Shown one piece after another: positions 56,894-64,000 of a stretch of 64,000 nt of DNA. Positions within the stretch are counted from its first letter, which is position 1. Every line of letters starts with the position of its first letter. Location of the stretch: assembly GCA_013391845.1 (NCBI GenBank), contig CP058414.1:1412501-1476500 (forward strand), read 5' to 3'. Source of the stretch: Pseudoalteromonas shioyasakiensis. GTDB taxonomy: Bacteria > Pseudomonadota > Gammaproteobacteria > Enterobacterales > Alteromonadaceae. The position numbers were made by a program, and so were the translations under genes. The notes below the pieces were generated by a model. The model was given only the letters and a program-made list of their open reading frames with translations, had not been told where the DNA came from and did no database searches.

Positions 56894-58096
56894 ATGCTGA
56901 TGCGCAACACAGCTCGCATAACTAAACAATCATCTCGTTCTTTGGCTTTTGCTGCTTTTTCAGTAGCTTTAACAACCACAATGGTTGGCTGTTCAGATGA
57001 TAAAGCACAACAACAAGCTACGCCGCTACCGGCCGTATCAGTATTTAATGTCGTCACACAAGAAGTTGGTAATTACCGAGAATTTGTTGCGCGTACTGAA
57101 GCATTCCAAGAGGTCGCAATTAGAGCCCGAGTTGAGGGGGAGTTAATAGAACGTCACTTTAATGAAGGCTCGTCTGTTGAAAAAGATCAGCTTTTACTAA
57201 GGATTGACCCATCTGAATATCGCTCAACGGTCGCAGAAGTTGAAGCTGACCTGAAAAGTAAAATTGCTGCAGCGGATGCTGCTGAACGTGATTTAAAGCG
57301 CGGAAGAGATGTGGCCGCACAAGGTTTTATTTCACAATCAGACCTCGATAAACTCACTACTAACTTTGAGCAAACGGCTGCAGCTGTAAAAGCGGCTGAG
57401 GCAGAGCTTGAAAAAGCAAAGCTTAATTTAAGTTATACAGATATTCGTGCACCGTTTGCAGGGCGTATTGGTAAAGTAAATTATGATGTTGGCAATATTG
57501 TTGGTCCATCATCAAATGAACTCGCAGAGCTTACCGATGTTGACCCAATTTACGTGAGCTTTCAGGTTGAAGAAGCAGATTACATCTCTTATCGCCAGCA
57601 ACATCAAGCACCTTCAGATAAAGACCCTCGTGATGTGCCCATTGACTTAACTTTGCGTTTACCGAATAACTCGACATTTCCTGACAAAGGTGTACTGGAT
57701 TTCGCAGATACTAAAATTAATCGAAACACAGGTACGGTTGAGCTTAGAGCTGAATTTGATAACCCTGATGGCATAGTTATGCCTGGCTTATTTGTTACCT
57801 TAATCGTTGAAAGTACCAATAAACAGGAGCTGGCACTCATTCCTCAAGTAGCGGTACAAGAAAACCAGCAAGGTAAGTTTGTACTTGTTGTTGATGATGA
57901 AAATAAAGTTGCTATGCGTATCGTCAAACTTGGTCGTCGCATTAATGCTATGTGGGTGGTTGAGTCAGGCTTAGAAGCTGGTGAAAAAGTCATAATCGAA
58001 GGTTTACAAAAAGTTCGCCAAGGTGCTGAAGTGAAAGCGGTTGAAAAAAACGTCGATGAGACAACTGGCACTATTTCTAGCAAAGCTAACTCTTAG
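56894..58096 (+). CDS. RND efflux periplasmic adaptor (AcrA/MexA-type)
   Basis: A 400-residue membrane fusion lipoprotein. The lipobox is TTTMVGCSDD; the lipoyl halves are VRARVEGELIERHFNEGSSV-like (IRARVEGELIERHF) and LNLSYTDIRAPFAGRIGKV, separated by a short helical hairpin (about 150 to 185). AAGGAG seven bases before ATG 56894 sets the start; the longer frame from 56846 is not used. It is followed 9 bases later by its pump. Confidence 0.93.
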   Translation: MLMRNTARITKQSSRSLAFAAFSVALTTTMVGCSDDKAQQQATPLPAVSVFNVVTQEVGNYREFVARTEAFQEVAIRARVEGELIERHFNEGSSVEKDQLLLRIDPSEYRSTVAEVEADLKSKIAAADAAERDLKRGRDVAAQGFISQSDLDKLTTNFEQTAAAVKAAEAELEKAKLNLSYTDIRAPFAGRIGKVNYDVGNIVGPSSNELAELTDVDPIYVSFQVEEADYISYRQQHQAPSDKDPRDVPIDLTLRLPNNSTFPDKGVLDFADTKINRNTGTVELRAEFDNPDGIVMPGLFVTLIVESTNKQELALIPQVAVQENQQGKFVLVVDDENKVAMRIVKLGRRINAMWVVESGLEAGEKVIIEGLQKVRQGAEVKAVEKNVDETTGTISSKANS

Positions 58097-58105
58097 GATT
58101 GAGAT

Positions 58106-61100
58106 ATGATCAGTAAAACTTTTATATCTCGCCCAAAGTTTGCCTTGGTAATATCGATTGTTATTACTATTGCGGGTTTAATTTCAATGGCATTGTTGCC
58201 AGTGAATATGTACCCGCAAATTACACCTCCGCAAGTTCAAATTAGTGCCAGTTACCCAGGTGCAAGTGCACAAATAGTTGAAGAGTCGGTGATCAGGCCC
58301 ATAGAAGAGCAGGTTAATGGTGTTGAAGATATGATGTATATCGAATCAACATCTTCTAATAACGGTACGGCTAATATAACCGTGTACTTTAAGGTCGGAA
58401 CAGACACAGATATAGCCCAAGTTAACGTACAAAACCGCGTCGCACTCGCTGAAGCAGGCTTACCTGAAGAGGTGAAACGTCAAGGTGTGTCGGTTAAGAA
58501 AAAATCGAGCTCGATGCTACTGGGTATTAACTTATATTCGAACCAAGAAAATATCGACGCAATTTTCTTGAGTAATTATGCGACAAACTATTTAACAGAG
58601 CCATTAGGGCGTATTAATGGAGTTGCATCTGCTGAAGTAATGGGCGAGCAAACTTATTCTATGCGCTTGTGGTTACGCCCTGATCGGATGGCATCACTTG
58701 GATTAACGGTGTCAGAGGTTCGAGCTGCGTTGCAAGAGCAAAATACCATAGTCGCTGCGGGTAAGCTTGGTGCTGCGCCTTCTGAACCGAGTCAGCAGTT
58801 TGAATATTCAATTCAAGCTAAAGGGCGCTTAAAAACCCCTGAAGAATTTGGTCAAACCATTATTCGCTCAAGCAAAGATGGCAACTTTGTACGCTTAAAC
58901 GATATTGCACGTATTGAATTAGGTGCAGCAAGTTACAGTACAACAGCAAAGCTAAACCAGCAAGACACTGCGTTTATTGTTATTTATCAGCTGACAGAAG
59001 CGAATGCGACTCAAGTTGCTGCTGATGTAAAAGCACGTATGGCAGAGCTTGCTAAACAGCTACCGGATGGTGTTGAGTACTCAATCCCTTACGACACAAC
59101 AGAGTTCATCAATCGTTCTATTGACGAAGTGGTTATTACTCTTGTTCAAGCGGTCGGCTTGGTTATTTTAGTCGTGTTTTTATTCTTACAAAATTGGCGC
59201 GCTACGCTTATTCCAACGGTTGCTATTCCAGTATCGTTAGTGGGGACTTTCGCGTTTATGATGATGATGGATTACTCCATCAACTTGATCACTTTATTCG
59301 GTTTAGTCCTTGCAATAGGTATTGTTGTGGATGATGCCATTATTGTAATTGAAAACGTTGAGCGAATACTTAAAGAAGAAAAATTGCCAATTAAAGAAGC
59401 GGTCACAAAAGCGATGGAGCAGGTATCGGGGCCGATAGTGGCAACGACCTTAGTATTGCTTGCGGTGTTTGTGCCTGTTGGCTTTATGCCCGGAATAACA
59501 GGGGAGCTTTATAAACAGTTCTCGGTGACTATTTCGTTTGCGGTACTCATTTCTTCTTTAAACGCACTGACATTAAGCCCAGCTTTGTGTGCTTTATTGT
59601 TAAATGAAAAGGCCATGAAGCCGATTAAATGGTTAGCGCCTTTCGAAAATATTATTACTCGCTCGACCAGTGGCTACAGTAAGGTTATTCAATTTATCTT
59701 AAAACGCACAGCAAGAATGGCGCTGTTTGCAGTGGTTATTTTTGCTGCGGCAGGGTGGTTGGTGAAAACAGTTCCTACGGGCTTTGTTCCAGCAGAAGAC
59801 CAAGGATTTCTTTTTGTTGATGTGCAATTACCTGATGCCGCAGCAAGCGGTCGTACTAAAGAAGTGATGCACAAACTGGGTGATATAGTGAAAAATGAAC
59901 CTGCCGCAACCGATTTTATTGCGGTATCTGGCTTTTCATTACTAGGTGGTGCAGGTTCTAATAATGCTTTGGGTATCGTCGTGCTCAAAGATTGGGAAGA
60001 GCGTACAAGTCCGGAGCTTGGATTACGCGCGGTACTGACGCGTTTAATGGGTCAGTTTTGGGCTATGCCAGATGCGCAAATCATGGCATTTAATCCTCCT
60101 TCAATACCGGGTCTTGGCACGAGTGCTGGCTTTGAGTTTAGATTACAAGACAGCGAAGGGCGTGAGCCTGCTGAGCTTGCACAAGTGTTAAATGGCCTGA
60201 TTTATGAAGCCAACCAGCGTCCAGAGCTTTCTAATGTTTACAGTACATTTAGAGCGAACGTTCCACAGTATTTTCTTGAAATTGACCGTAATAAGGCAAA
60301 AGCTCAAGGGGTAGCGCTTAGTGATATTTTCTTAACTTTACAGGCGCAATTAGGGTCGTTATACATTAATGACTTTAACCAATTTAGCCGTACTTACCGC
60401 GTTATCATGCAGGCGGAAAGCCGTTTTCGTCAAAACCCTGCAGACTTGCAGTACTACTATGTACGAAATGATGAGGGGGCAATGGTGCCGCTCACCACTT
60501 TAGCTAAACTTGAGCCAATTCTTGGTCCAACAAGTTTGACCCATTTTAATTTATATCGCAGCGCCAGTATTAGCGGACAGCCAGCAGCGGGTTATGCCAG
60601 TGGTGATGCTATTAAAGCAATGCAAGAGTTGGCTGAGCAGCTACCAACGGGCTATGTCTATGAGTGGGCTGGGCAATCGAAACAAGAGATTGAAGCCGGA
60701 AATATGGCGCCCATCTTGTTTGGCTTAGCGGTGGTGTTTGTTTATCTATTCTTAGTAGCGCAATACGAAAGTTGGACAATTCCGTTCTCGGTAATTGCAG
60801 CGGTACCGCTGGCGTTATTTGGCGCCATGCTTGCGCTATATGTGATTGGTATGGAAAACAACATCTATGCGCAGGTTGGTTTAGTGCTCCTGATTGGTCT
60901 ATCCACCAAGACCGCTATTTTAATTGTTGAATTTGCTATGGAAGAGCGCGCGGCAGGTAAAAGTATTTTTGAAGCGGCTCTTAACGCTGCAAGATTACGC
61001 TTTAGGGCTGTATTAATGACGGCACTCTCGTTTGTGCTTGGTGTATTACCGCTGGTGTTTGCAAGTGGCGCAGGGGCAGGTAGTCGTATATCGCTCGGTA

Positions 61101-61219
61101 TTACCGTGTTATTTGGGATGCTAGCTGCAACCATCTTTGGCACCTTGTTAGTTCCGCTATTTTATACATTAGTGCAATCAATGCGTGAAAAAATAAAAGG
61201 CACAGCGAGTTCAGAGTAA
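58106..61219 (+). CDS. RND multidrug efflux pump, HAE1 family
   Basis: A 1037-residue, 12-helix proton antiporter of the AcrB type that exports hydrophobic compounds. The proton-relay residues are visible: paired Asp in IGIVVDDAIIVIENVER and Lys in LSTKTAILIVEFAMEERA. The N-terminus MISKTFISRPKFALVIS and the loop NNGTANITVYFKVGTD are typical. No TolC-like gene is adjacent; the pump likely shares a channel encoded elsewhere. No local regulator is seen. Confidence 0.96.
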   Translation: MISKTFISRPKFALVISIVITIAGLISMALLPVNMYPQITPPQVQISASYPGASAQIVEESVIRPIEEQVNGVEDMMYIESTSSNNGTANITVYFKVGTDTDIAQVNVQNRVALAEAGLPEEVKRQGVSVKKKSSSMLLGINLYSNQENIDAIFLSNYATNYLTEPLGRINGVASAEVMGEQTYSMRLWLRPDRMASLGLTVSEVRAALQEQNTIVAAGKLGAAPSEPSQQFEYSIQAKGRLKTPEEFGQTIIRSSKDGNFVRLNDIARIELGAASYSTTAKLNQQDTAFIVIYQLTEANATQVAADVKARMAELAKQLPDGVEYSIPYDTTEFINRSIDEVVITLVQAVGLVILVVFLFLQNWRATLIPTVAIPVSLVGTFAFMMMMDYSINLITLFGLVLAIGIVVDDAIIVIENVERILKEEKLPIKEAVTKAMEQVSGPIVATTLVLLAVFVPVGFMPGITGELYKQFSVTISFAVLISSLNALTLSPALCALLLNEKAMKPIKWLAPFENIITRSTSGYSKVIQFILKRTARMALFAVVIFAAAGWLVKTVPTGFVPAEDQGFLFVDVQLPDAAASGRTKEVMHKLGDIVKNEPAATDFIAVSGFSLLGGAGSNNALGIVVLKDWEERTSPELGLRAVLTRLMGQFWAMPDAQIMAFNPPSIPGLGTSAGFEFRLQDSEGREPAELAQVLNGLIYEANQRPELSNVYSTFRANVPQYFLEIDRNKAKAQGVALSDIFLTLQAQLGSLYINDFNQFSRTYRVIMQAESRFRQNPADLQYYYVRNDEGAMVPLTTLAKLEPILGPTSLTHFNLYRSASISGQPAAGYASGDAIKAMQELAEQLPTGYVYEWAGQSKQEIEAGNMAPILFGLAVVFVYLFLVAQYESWTIPFSVIAAVPLALFGAMLALYVIGMENNIYAQVGLVLLIGLSTKTAILIVEFAMEERAAGKSIFEAALNAARLRFRAVLMTALSFVLGVLPLVFASGAGAGSRISLGITVLFGMLAATIFGTLLVPLFYTLVQSMREKIKGTASSE

Positions 61220-61235
61220 AAATTCTTAAAATTAC

Positions 61236-61266
61236 AAAAAAGTCAGGGTAACCTGGCTTTTTTTTT
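61236..61266 (+). terminator. Terminator of the RND operon
   Basis: AGTCAGG/CCTGGCT stem with one G-T pair, 4-base loop and a nine-base T-run. Confidence 0.85.
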
Positions 61267-61336
61267 GGTAAAACTCAAAAGAGGTTTGTTATCATAGCCG
61301 AATTCAAAGCGATACACATGTGCAGAGGTTTAAGGA

Positions 61337-61657
61337 ATGGCTGGTCCACGCTTATACAGTGAAGAAGAAGTAACTCATCAGGCTTATGATATCTTTTTAG
61401 AGTTAGCGCCTGATAACTTAAGCGAGCAAGATATTGCTTATTTTAACGAGCACAGAGAAGAGCTTGGCTTTATTGAAGAAGGTGAGCCTGACGAGCAGTG
61501 GCAAGATTTTGTTGCACTAGAAATTGAACCTGAGCTGTTTGTGCAAGTCTTAGTAGGGCTTGAATTCGACAATCAAGATATTTTATTTGCGAAAATATTA
61601 ATTAGCCGAGACAAAGATGCACCGTTTTGCCACATCCTATGGAAAGATAGCGAATAA
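61337..61657 (+). CDS. Putative dsDNA-mimic protein (YciU/HI1450 family)
   Basis: A 106-residue acidic protein matching DUF440. Shared landmarks are AYDIFLELAPDNLSEQDI, WQDFVALEIEPELFVQVLVG and the closing FAKILISRDKD...FCHILWK. Family structures show a negatively charged surface that resembles DNA. AGAGG lies 8 bases before the ATG. It probably leads a short run with the next two genes. Confidence 0.9.
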   Translation: MAGPRLYSEEEVTHQAYDIFLELAPDNLSEQDIAYFNEHREELGFIEEGEPDEQWQDFVALEIEPELFVQVLVGLEFDNQDILFAKILISRDKDAPFCHILWKDSE

Positions 61658-61668
61658 CTCTCCAGCCG

Positions 61669-62511
61669 ATGTTTGACTCTACTTTTAGTTGTTTTAATTC
61701 AATAAAACGAATTATTTTGCCCGCCCTGCTCGTATGCAGTTGGCAGGCTTTTGCTGTTGATCCGTTTGAAGACTTTCATGAATACGGACAATTATCAGAA
61801 GAAGAAATTCATAAAATTCATAAAGGCGAGTTGCTGTATGGAGATATGGAGTTTGGCTTTATGGTAAGTCGTGGCAATACCAACTCAACTAGTTTCAAAC
61901 TCAAAGGTAATCTCTACCAAGACTTTGAAAAATGGCGCAACCAATTTAAGCTCGATACTTTATACAAACGTGACCGCAATGAAGAAACCGGTGATGAAGA
62001 AGTCTCAGCTGATCGAATATTTGTATCAGGCCAAGGCAACTATAAGTTAAATGTGAAAAATGAGTCGTTTTTCATTTATGGTGACTACGAGCGAGATAAA
62101 TTTAGTGGTCTTGAGTTTAAGAGCACAGTAGCGACTGGTTACGGTAATCGCATTTATCAAGGCAGTAAGAATAAAGTCGATATCGATGTTGGCCCTGGTT
62201 TATATCGATCGGTGGCTGATCAAGATACGGCTACAGAAGAAGATCAAACAAAAACGGGTTATCTACTTCGTTTAGCGCTGCAGTGGGAGCGTACGGTCTC
62301 TGCGCGAACTCGCTTTAATCAAGACGTTAGTTATGAGCAATCGTTGTCAGGGTTAAACTCGCGTTTAAAATCAGAAACCTCATTGATCAGCAAAATCATG
62401 GGTGATGTTTCACTCAAATTTACCTATATGTATCGCTATAACTCAAAACCAGAGGAAGATAAGCTTAAGTACGATTCTGAGCTGAGTGCGACCTTTGTTT
62501 ATAGCTTTTAA
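61669..62511 (+). CDS. DUF481 outer-membrane protein (YdiY-like)
   Basis: A 280-residue predicted beta barrel. A signal segment (IILPALLVCSWQAFA) is followed by an acidic stretch and then repeated strand pairs: GDMEFGFMVSRGNTNSTSFK, TGYLLRLALQWERTVSA, and a C-terminal ATFVYSF ending in Phe. DUF481 proteins are surface or outer-membrane proteins of unknown job, often induced by salt or acid. It starts 11 bases after the dsDNA-mimic gene, with a weak ribosome site. Confidence 0.85.
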   Translation: MFDSTFSCFNSIKRIILPALLVCSWQAFAVDPFEDFHEYGQLSEEEIHKIHKGELLYGDMEFGFMVSRGNTNSTSFKLKGNLYQDFEKWRNQFKLDTLYKRDRNEETGDEEVSADRIFVSGQGNYKLNVKNESFFIYGDYERDKFSGLEFKSTVATGYGNRIYQGSKNKVDIDVGPGLYRSVADQDTATEEDQTKTGYLLRLALQWERTVSARTRFNQDVSYEQSLSGLNSRLKSETSLISKIMGDVSLKFTYMYRYNSKPEEDKLKYDSELSATFVYSF

Positions 62512-62525
62512 GAGAATACCTCACT

Positions 62526-62996
62526 ATGTATCAACATAAGCAGTACGCTATTTTTATTTTTGTTATATTAGGCTGGATTGGCGGCTTCATCGCCTTAGCT
62601 TGGAATTTAATTGGTGCAGATATTCCGCTCATGGTGTTTAGCGCTATTTTGGTGCTGGTGGCCTTTTTATTCCATGGTTTAACCATCAAGGTCAACGATA
62701 AAACCGTAAGCTGGGCATTTGGACCTGGTGTATTTGGTAAAACAGTAGCTTTTGATGAGATTGAGTCTGTTCGAGCGGTAAGTAACTCATTTCGACATGG
62801 CATAGGCCTTCGTATTACTCATGATGGTTGGGTTTATAGTGTATCAGGATTCAGTGCTGTAGAACTGGCAATGAAAGACGGTACTCACTATCGCTTAGGA
62901 ACCAACGACCAAGATGGTTTACTTGCTGCACTTAAATTGCATATTACTGAAGCTGTACCAGAAATTAGCAAAGAGGCTACGTCAGAAGCAGAGTAA
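62526..62996 (+). CDS. Small membrane protein with PH-like domain (hypothetical)
   Basis: A 156-residue protein with two N-terminal helices (YAIFIFVILGWIGGFIALAW, IPLMVFSAILVLVAFLF) and a soluble part with beta pattern GKTVAFDEIESVRAVSNS and VYSVSGFSAVELAMKDG, as in bacterial PH-like domains. The role is unknown. It follows DUF481 by 14 bases. Confidence 0.7.
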   Translation: MYQHKQYAIFIFVILGWIGGFIALAWNLIGADIPLMVFSAILVLVAFLFHGLTIKVNDKTVSWAFGPGVFGKTVAFDEIESVRAVSNSFRHGIGLRITHDGWVYSVSGFSAVELAMKDGTHYRLGTNDQDGLLAALKLHITEAVPEISKEATSEAE

Positions 62997-63020
62997 ATGA
63001 TCAGCTATTTGACAGCAGTA

Positions 63021-63065
63021 TATAGACATAAAAAAAGCGCCATAGGCGCTTTTTTTATGTCTATA
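63021..63065. terminator. Perfect 21-bp bidirectional terminator
   Basis: The arms 63021-63041 and 63045-63065 are perfectly complementary with a 3-base ATA loop; a GCGCC core is flanked by A and T runs on both sides. It sits between convergent genes and can terminate both. Confidence 0.92.
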
Positions 63066-63067
63066 TT

Positions 63068-63553
63068 TTAATGGCTGTGACCACAACCACCTTCACCGTG
63101 CACATGACCATGTGCTAACTCTTCTTCAGTTGCATCGCGTACTTCAAGTACTTCAACATCAAAATGTAGCGTAATACCTGAAAGAGGGTGGTTACCATCT
63201 ACAATGACGTCTTCGTCTTGAATTTCGATGATCATCACTGATTGGTCGCCAGCATCTGTCGTAGCGCGGAACTGCATACCAACTTCAATTTCCATACCTT
63301 CAAACATTGATTTTGGTACTGCTTGCATTAGGTCATCGTGACGCTCACCATAGCCTTGCTCTGGTTCAACGGTTACGCTGAATGTGTCGCCTGCTTCTTT
63401 ACCTAATAGCGCATTTTCGAGGCCTGGAATTAAGTAACCTGTGCCAACGATGAACACTAGTGGCTCACCATCGAAAGAGTTGTCGATGGTGTTTTTGTTA
63501 TTATCCAATACTGAATAATGCATTTTTACCACTTTGTTTGCTGCTACGATCAT
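63068..63553 (-). CDS. slyD: FKBP-type peptidyl-prolyl isomerase SlyD
   Basis: A 161-residue cytoplasmic foldase with a split FKBP domain (KMHYSVLDNNKNTIDNSFDG, IVGTGYLIPGLENALLGKEA) and an inserted IF chaperone domain (about residues 70-120). The His-rich tail HGHVHGEGGCGHSH binds metals such as nickel in relatives. AGGA is six bases before ATG 63553; the ATG at 63559 touches that site and is less likely. It follows ygfZ on the same strand. Confidence 0.94.
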   Translation of the reverse strand: MIVAANKVVKMHYSVLDNNKNTIDNSFDGEPLVFIVGTGYLIPGLENALLGKEAGDTFSVTVEPEQGYGERHDDLMQAVPKSMFEGMEIEVGMQFRATTDAGDQSVMIIEIQDEDVIVDGNHPLSGITLHFDVEVLEVRDATEEELAHGHVHGEGGCGHSH

Positions 63554-63565
63554 AGTCATTCCTAT

Positions 63566-64000
63566 TTATTCATCTTCGAGAGAGTAAGGCAGAGCTTGAA
63601 TTGATAACTCTACCTGAGGGAGGTGTTTTGCCCGCAAAATTTGGCCTGCTTCATTATCGTTAGGAAGCACAACCAGACCCATTAAGGTTTGCGTTTGTTG
63701 ATTATAACTTTGGCTGATAAGCTTGCCGGCACGGCGCCAGTTTTCGCCCATTTGTGTTTCAAGCTCAAGCTCATCAAGTAAGCCTTCAGCTTTGCCTGAC
63801 ACGATATACATAGCACGTTTATTTTTGCCTAGGTATTTCATACGGGCTACGGTTTCTTGCCCTGTGTAGCAGCCTTTTCTGAAACTGATACCACCGAGCG
63901 CTTGCAAGTTAACCATTTGCGGTACGTATTCACCAATAGCATCGCTATTTAATGATGGCTCACCAGCAGCAATAGCTGCTTGTTGCCATGGAGCGTCATC
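63566..64000 (-). CDS. ygfZ: tRNA-modifying protein YgfZ (C-terminal part)
   Basis: The visible 144 residues carry the YgfZ signature KGCYTGQETVARMKYLG with the essential Cys. YgfZ is a folate-dependent protein of Fe-S cluster repair, related to the GcvT fold. The frame is open across the window edge (DDAPWQQAAIAAGEPSLNSD), so the N-terminal half lies beyond. It is upstream of slyD by 12 bases, probably in one transcript. Confidence 0.94.
   Translation of the reverse strand, partial: DDAPWQQAAIAAGEPSLNSDAIGEYVPQMVNLQALGGISFRKGCYTGQETVARMKYLGKNKRAMYIVSGKAEGLLDELELETQMGENWRRAGKLISQSYNQQTQTLMGLVVLPNDNEAGQILRAKHLPQVELSIQALPYSLEDE

Overview
The window looks like chromosomal DNA of a marine gammaproteobacterium of the Alteromonadales, most likely Pseudoalteromonas or a close relative. 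This is inferred from the low-GC coding style, a complete Na+-pumping NQR operon, FabV as enoyl-ACP reductase, a cyo-type quinol oxidase, a TorF-type porin and a REP-associated transposase typical of this group. I recognised all families by eye and ran no database search. No rRNA, tRNA, CRISPR array, prophage or plasmid backbone was seen.

Layout. (1) 1-5300: a partial periplasmic binding protein, an MHYT-PAS-GGDEF diguanylate cyclase, the Fe-S carrier erpA, a gene-poor stretch holding a 57-residue membrane-protein gene, and a small XRE regulator. (2) 5300-11500: a minus-strand block (rlmG, yajG-like lipoprotein, secreted cyclophilin, ampG-like transporter), then alkB-like, bolA and fabV on the plus strand. 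(3) 11800-19300: nqrABCDEF, then apbE (flavinylates NqrB and NqrC) and nqrM (Fe delivery); a 263-bp highly structured repeat sits between apbE and nqrM. (4) 19340-20660: a frameshifted REP-associated Y1 transposase element with terminal GACAGTCAC inverted repeats; related motifs recur as a doublet between bolA and fabV. (5) 20660-28100: an M14 carboxypeptidase, then cyoABCDE with a promoter, a perfect 18-bp palindrome at the presumed start site, and a wobble-paired stem-loop before cyoE. (6) 28100-31250: histone-deacetylase-like hydrolase, PilZ protein and ettA, minus strand. (7) 31350-36140: a MetJ-type operator, metA, and a methionine synthase split into two genes (homocysteine module, then folate/B12/activation modules).

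(8) 36290-46600: a second GGDEF cyclase, CsbD protein, orphan binding protein, hrpB, a small MBOAT-like protein, Old Yellow Enzyme with LysR regulator, a divergent MFS transporter, a SnoaL-like secreted protein and a TorF-like porin. (9) 46650-56640: small hypothetical protein, Tat-exported dienelactone hydrolase, coiled-coil membrane protein, MarR regulator, kinase-fold protein, CBM13-GH43 arabinanase, a Fur-box-controlled PepSY operon, MscS channel, LrgA/LrgB and a crotonase. (10) 56890-64000: an RND efflux adaptor and pump without a visible outer-membrane channel, a dsDNA-mimic protein, a DUF481 outer-membrane protein, a small membrane protein, SlyD and the C-terminal part of YgfZ.

Functional themes. 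Respiration is built around sodium (NQR and its two maturation genes) plus a heme-o quinol oxidase. Iron and Fe-S handling appears in erpA, nqrM, ygfZ and the PepSY operon. Cyclic-di-GMP signalling is represented by two GGDEF proteins and one PilZ protein. The most unusual features are the in-frame split of metH, where the stop codon lies inside the second gene's ribosome-binding site, the multi-armed structured repeat, and the decayed RAYT element with related motifs elsewhere in the window.
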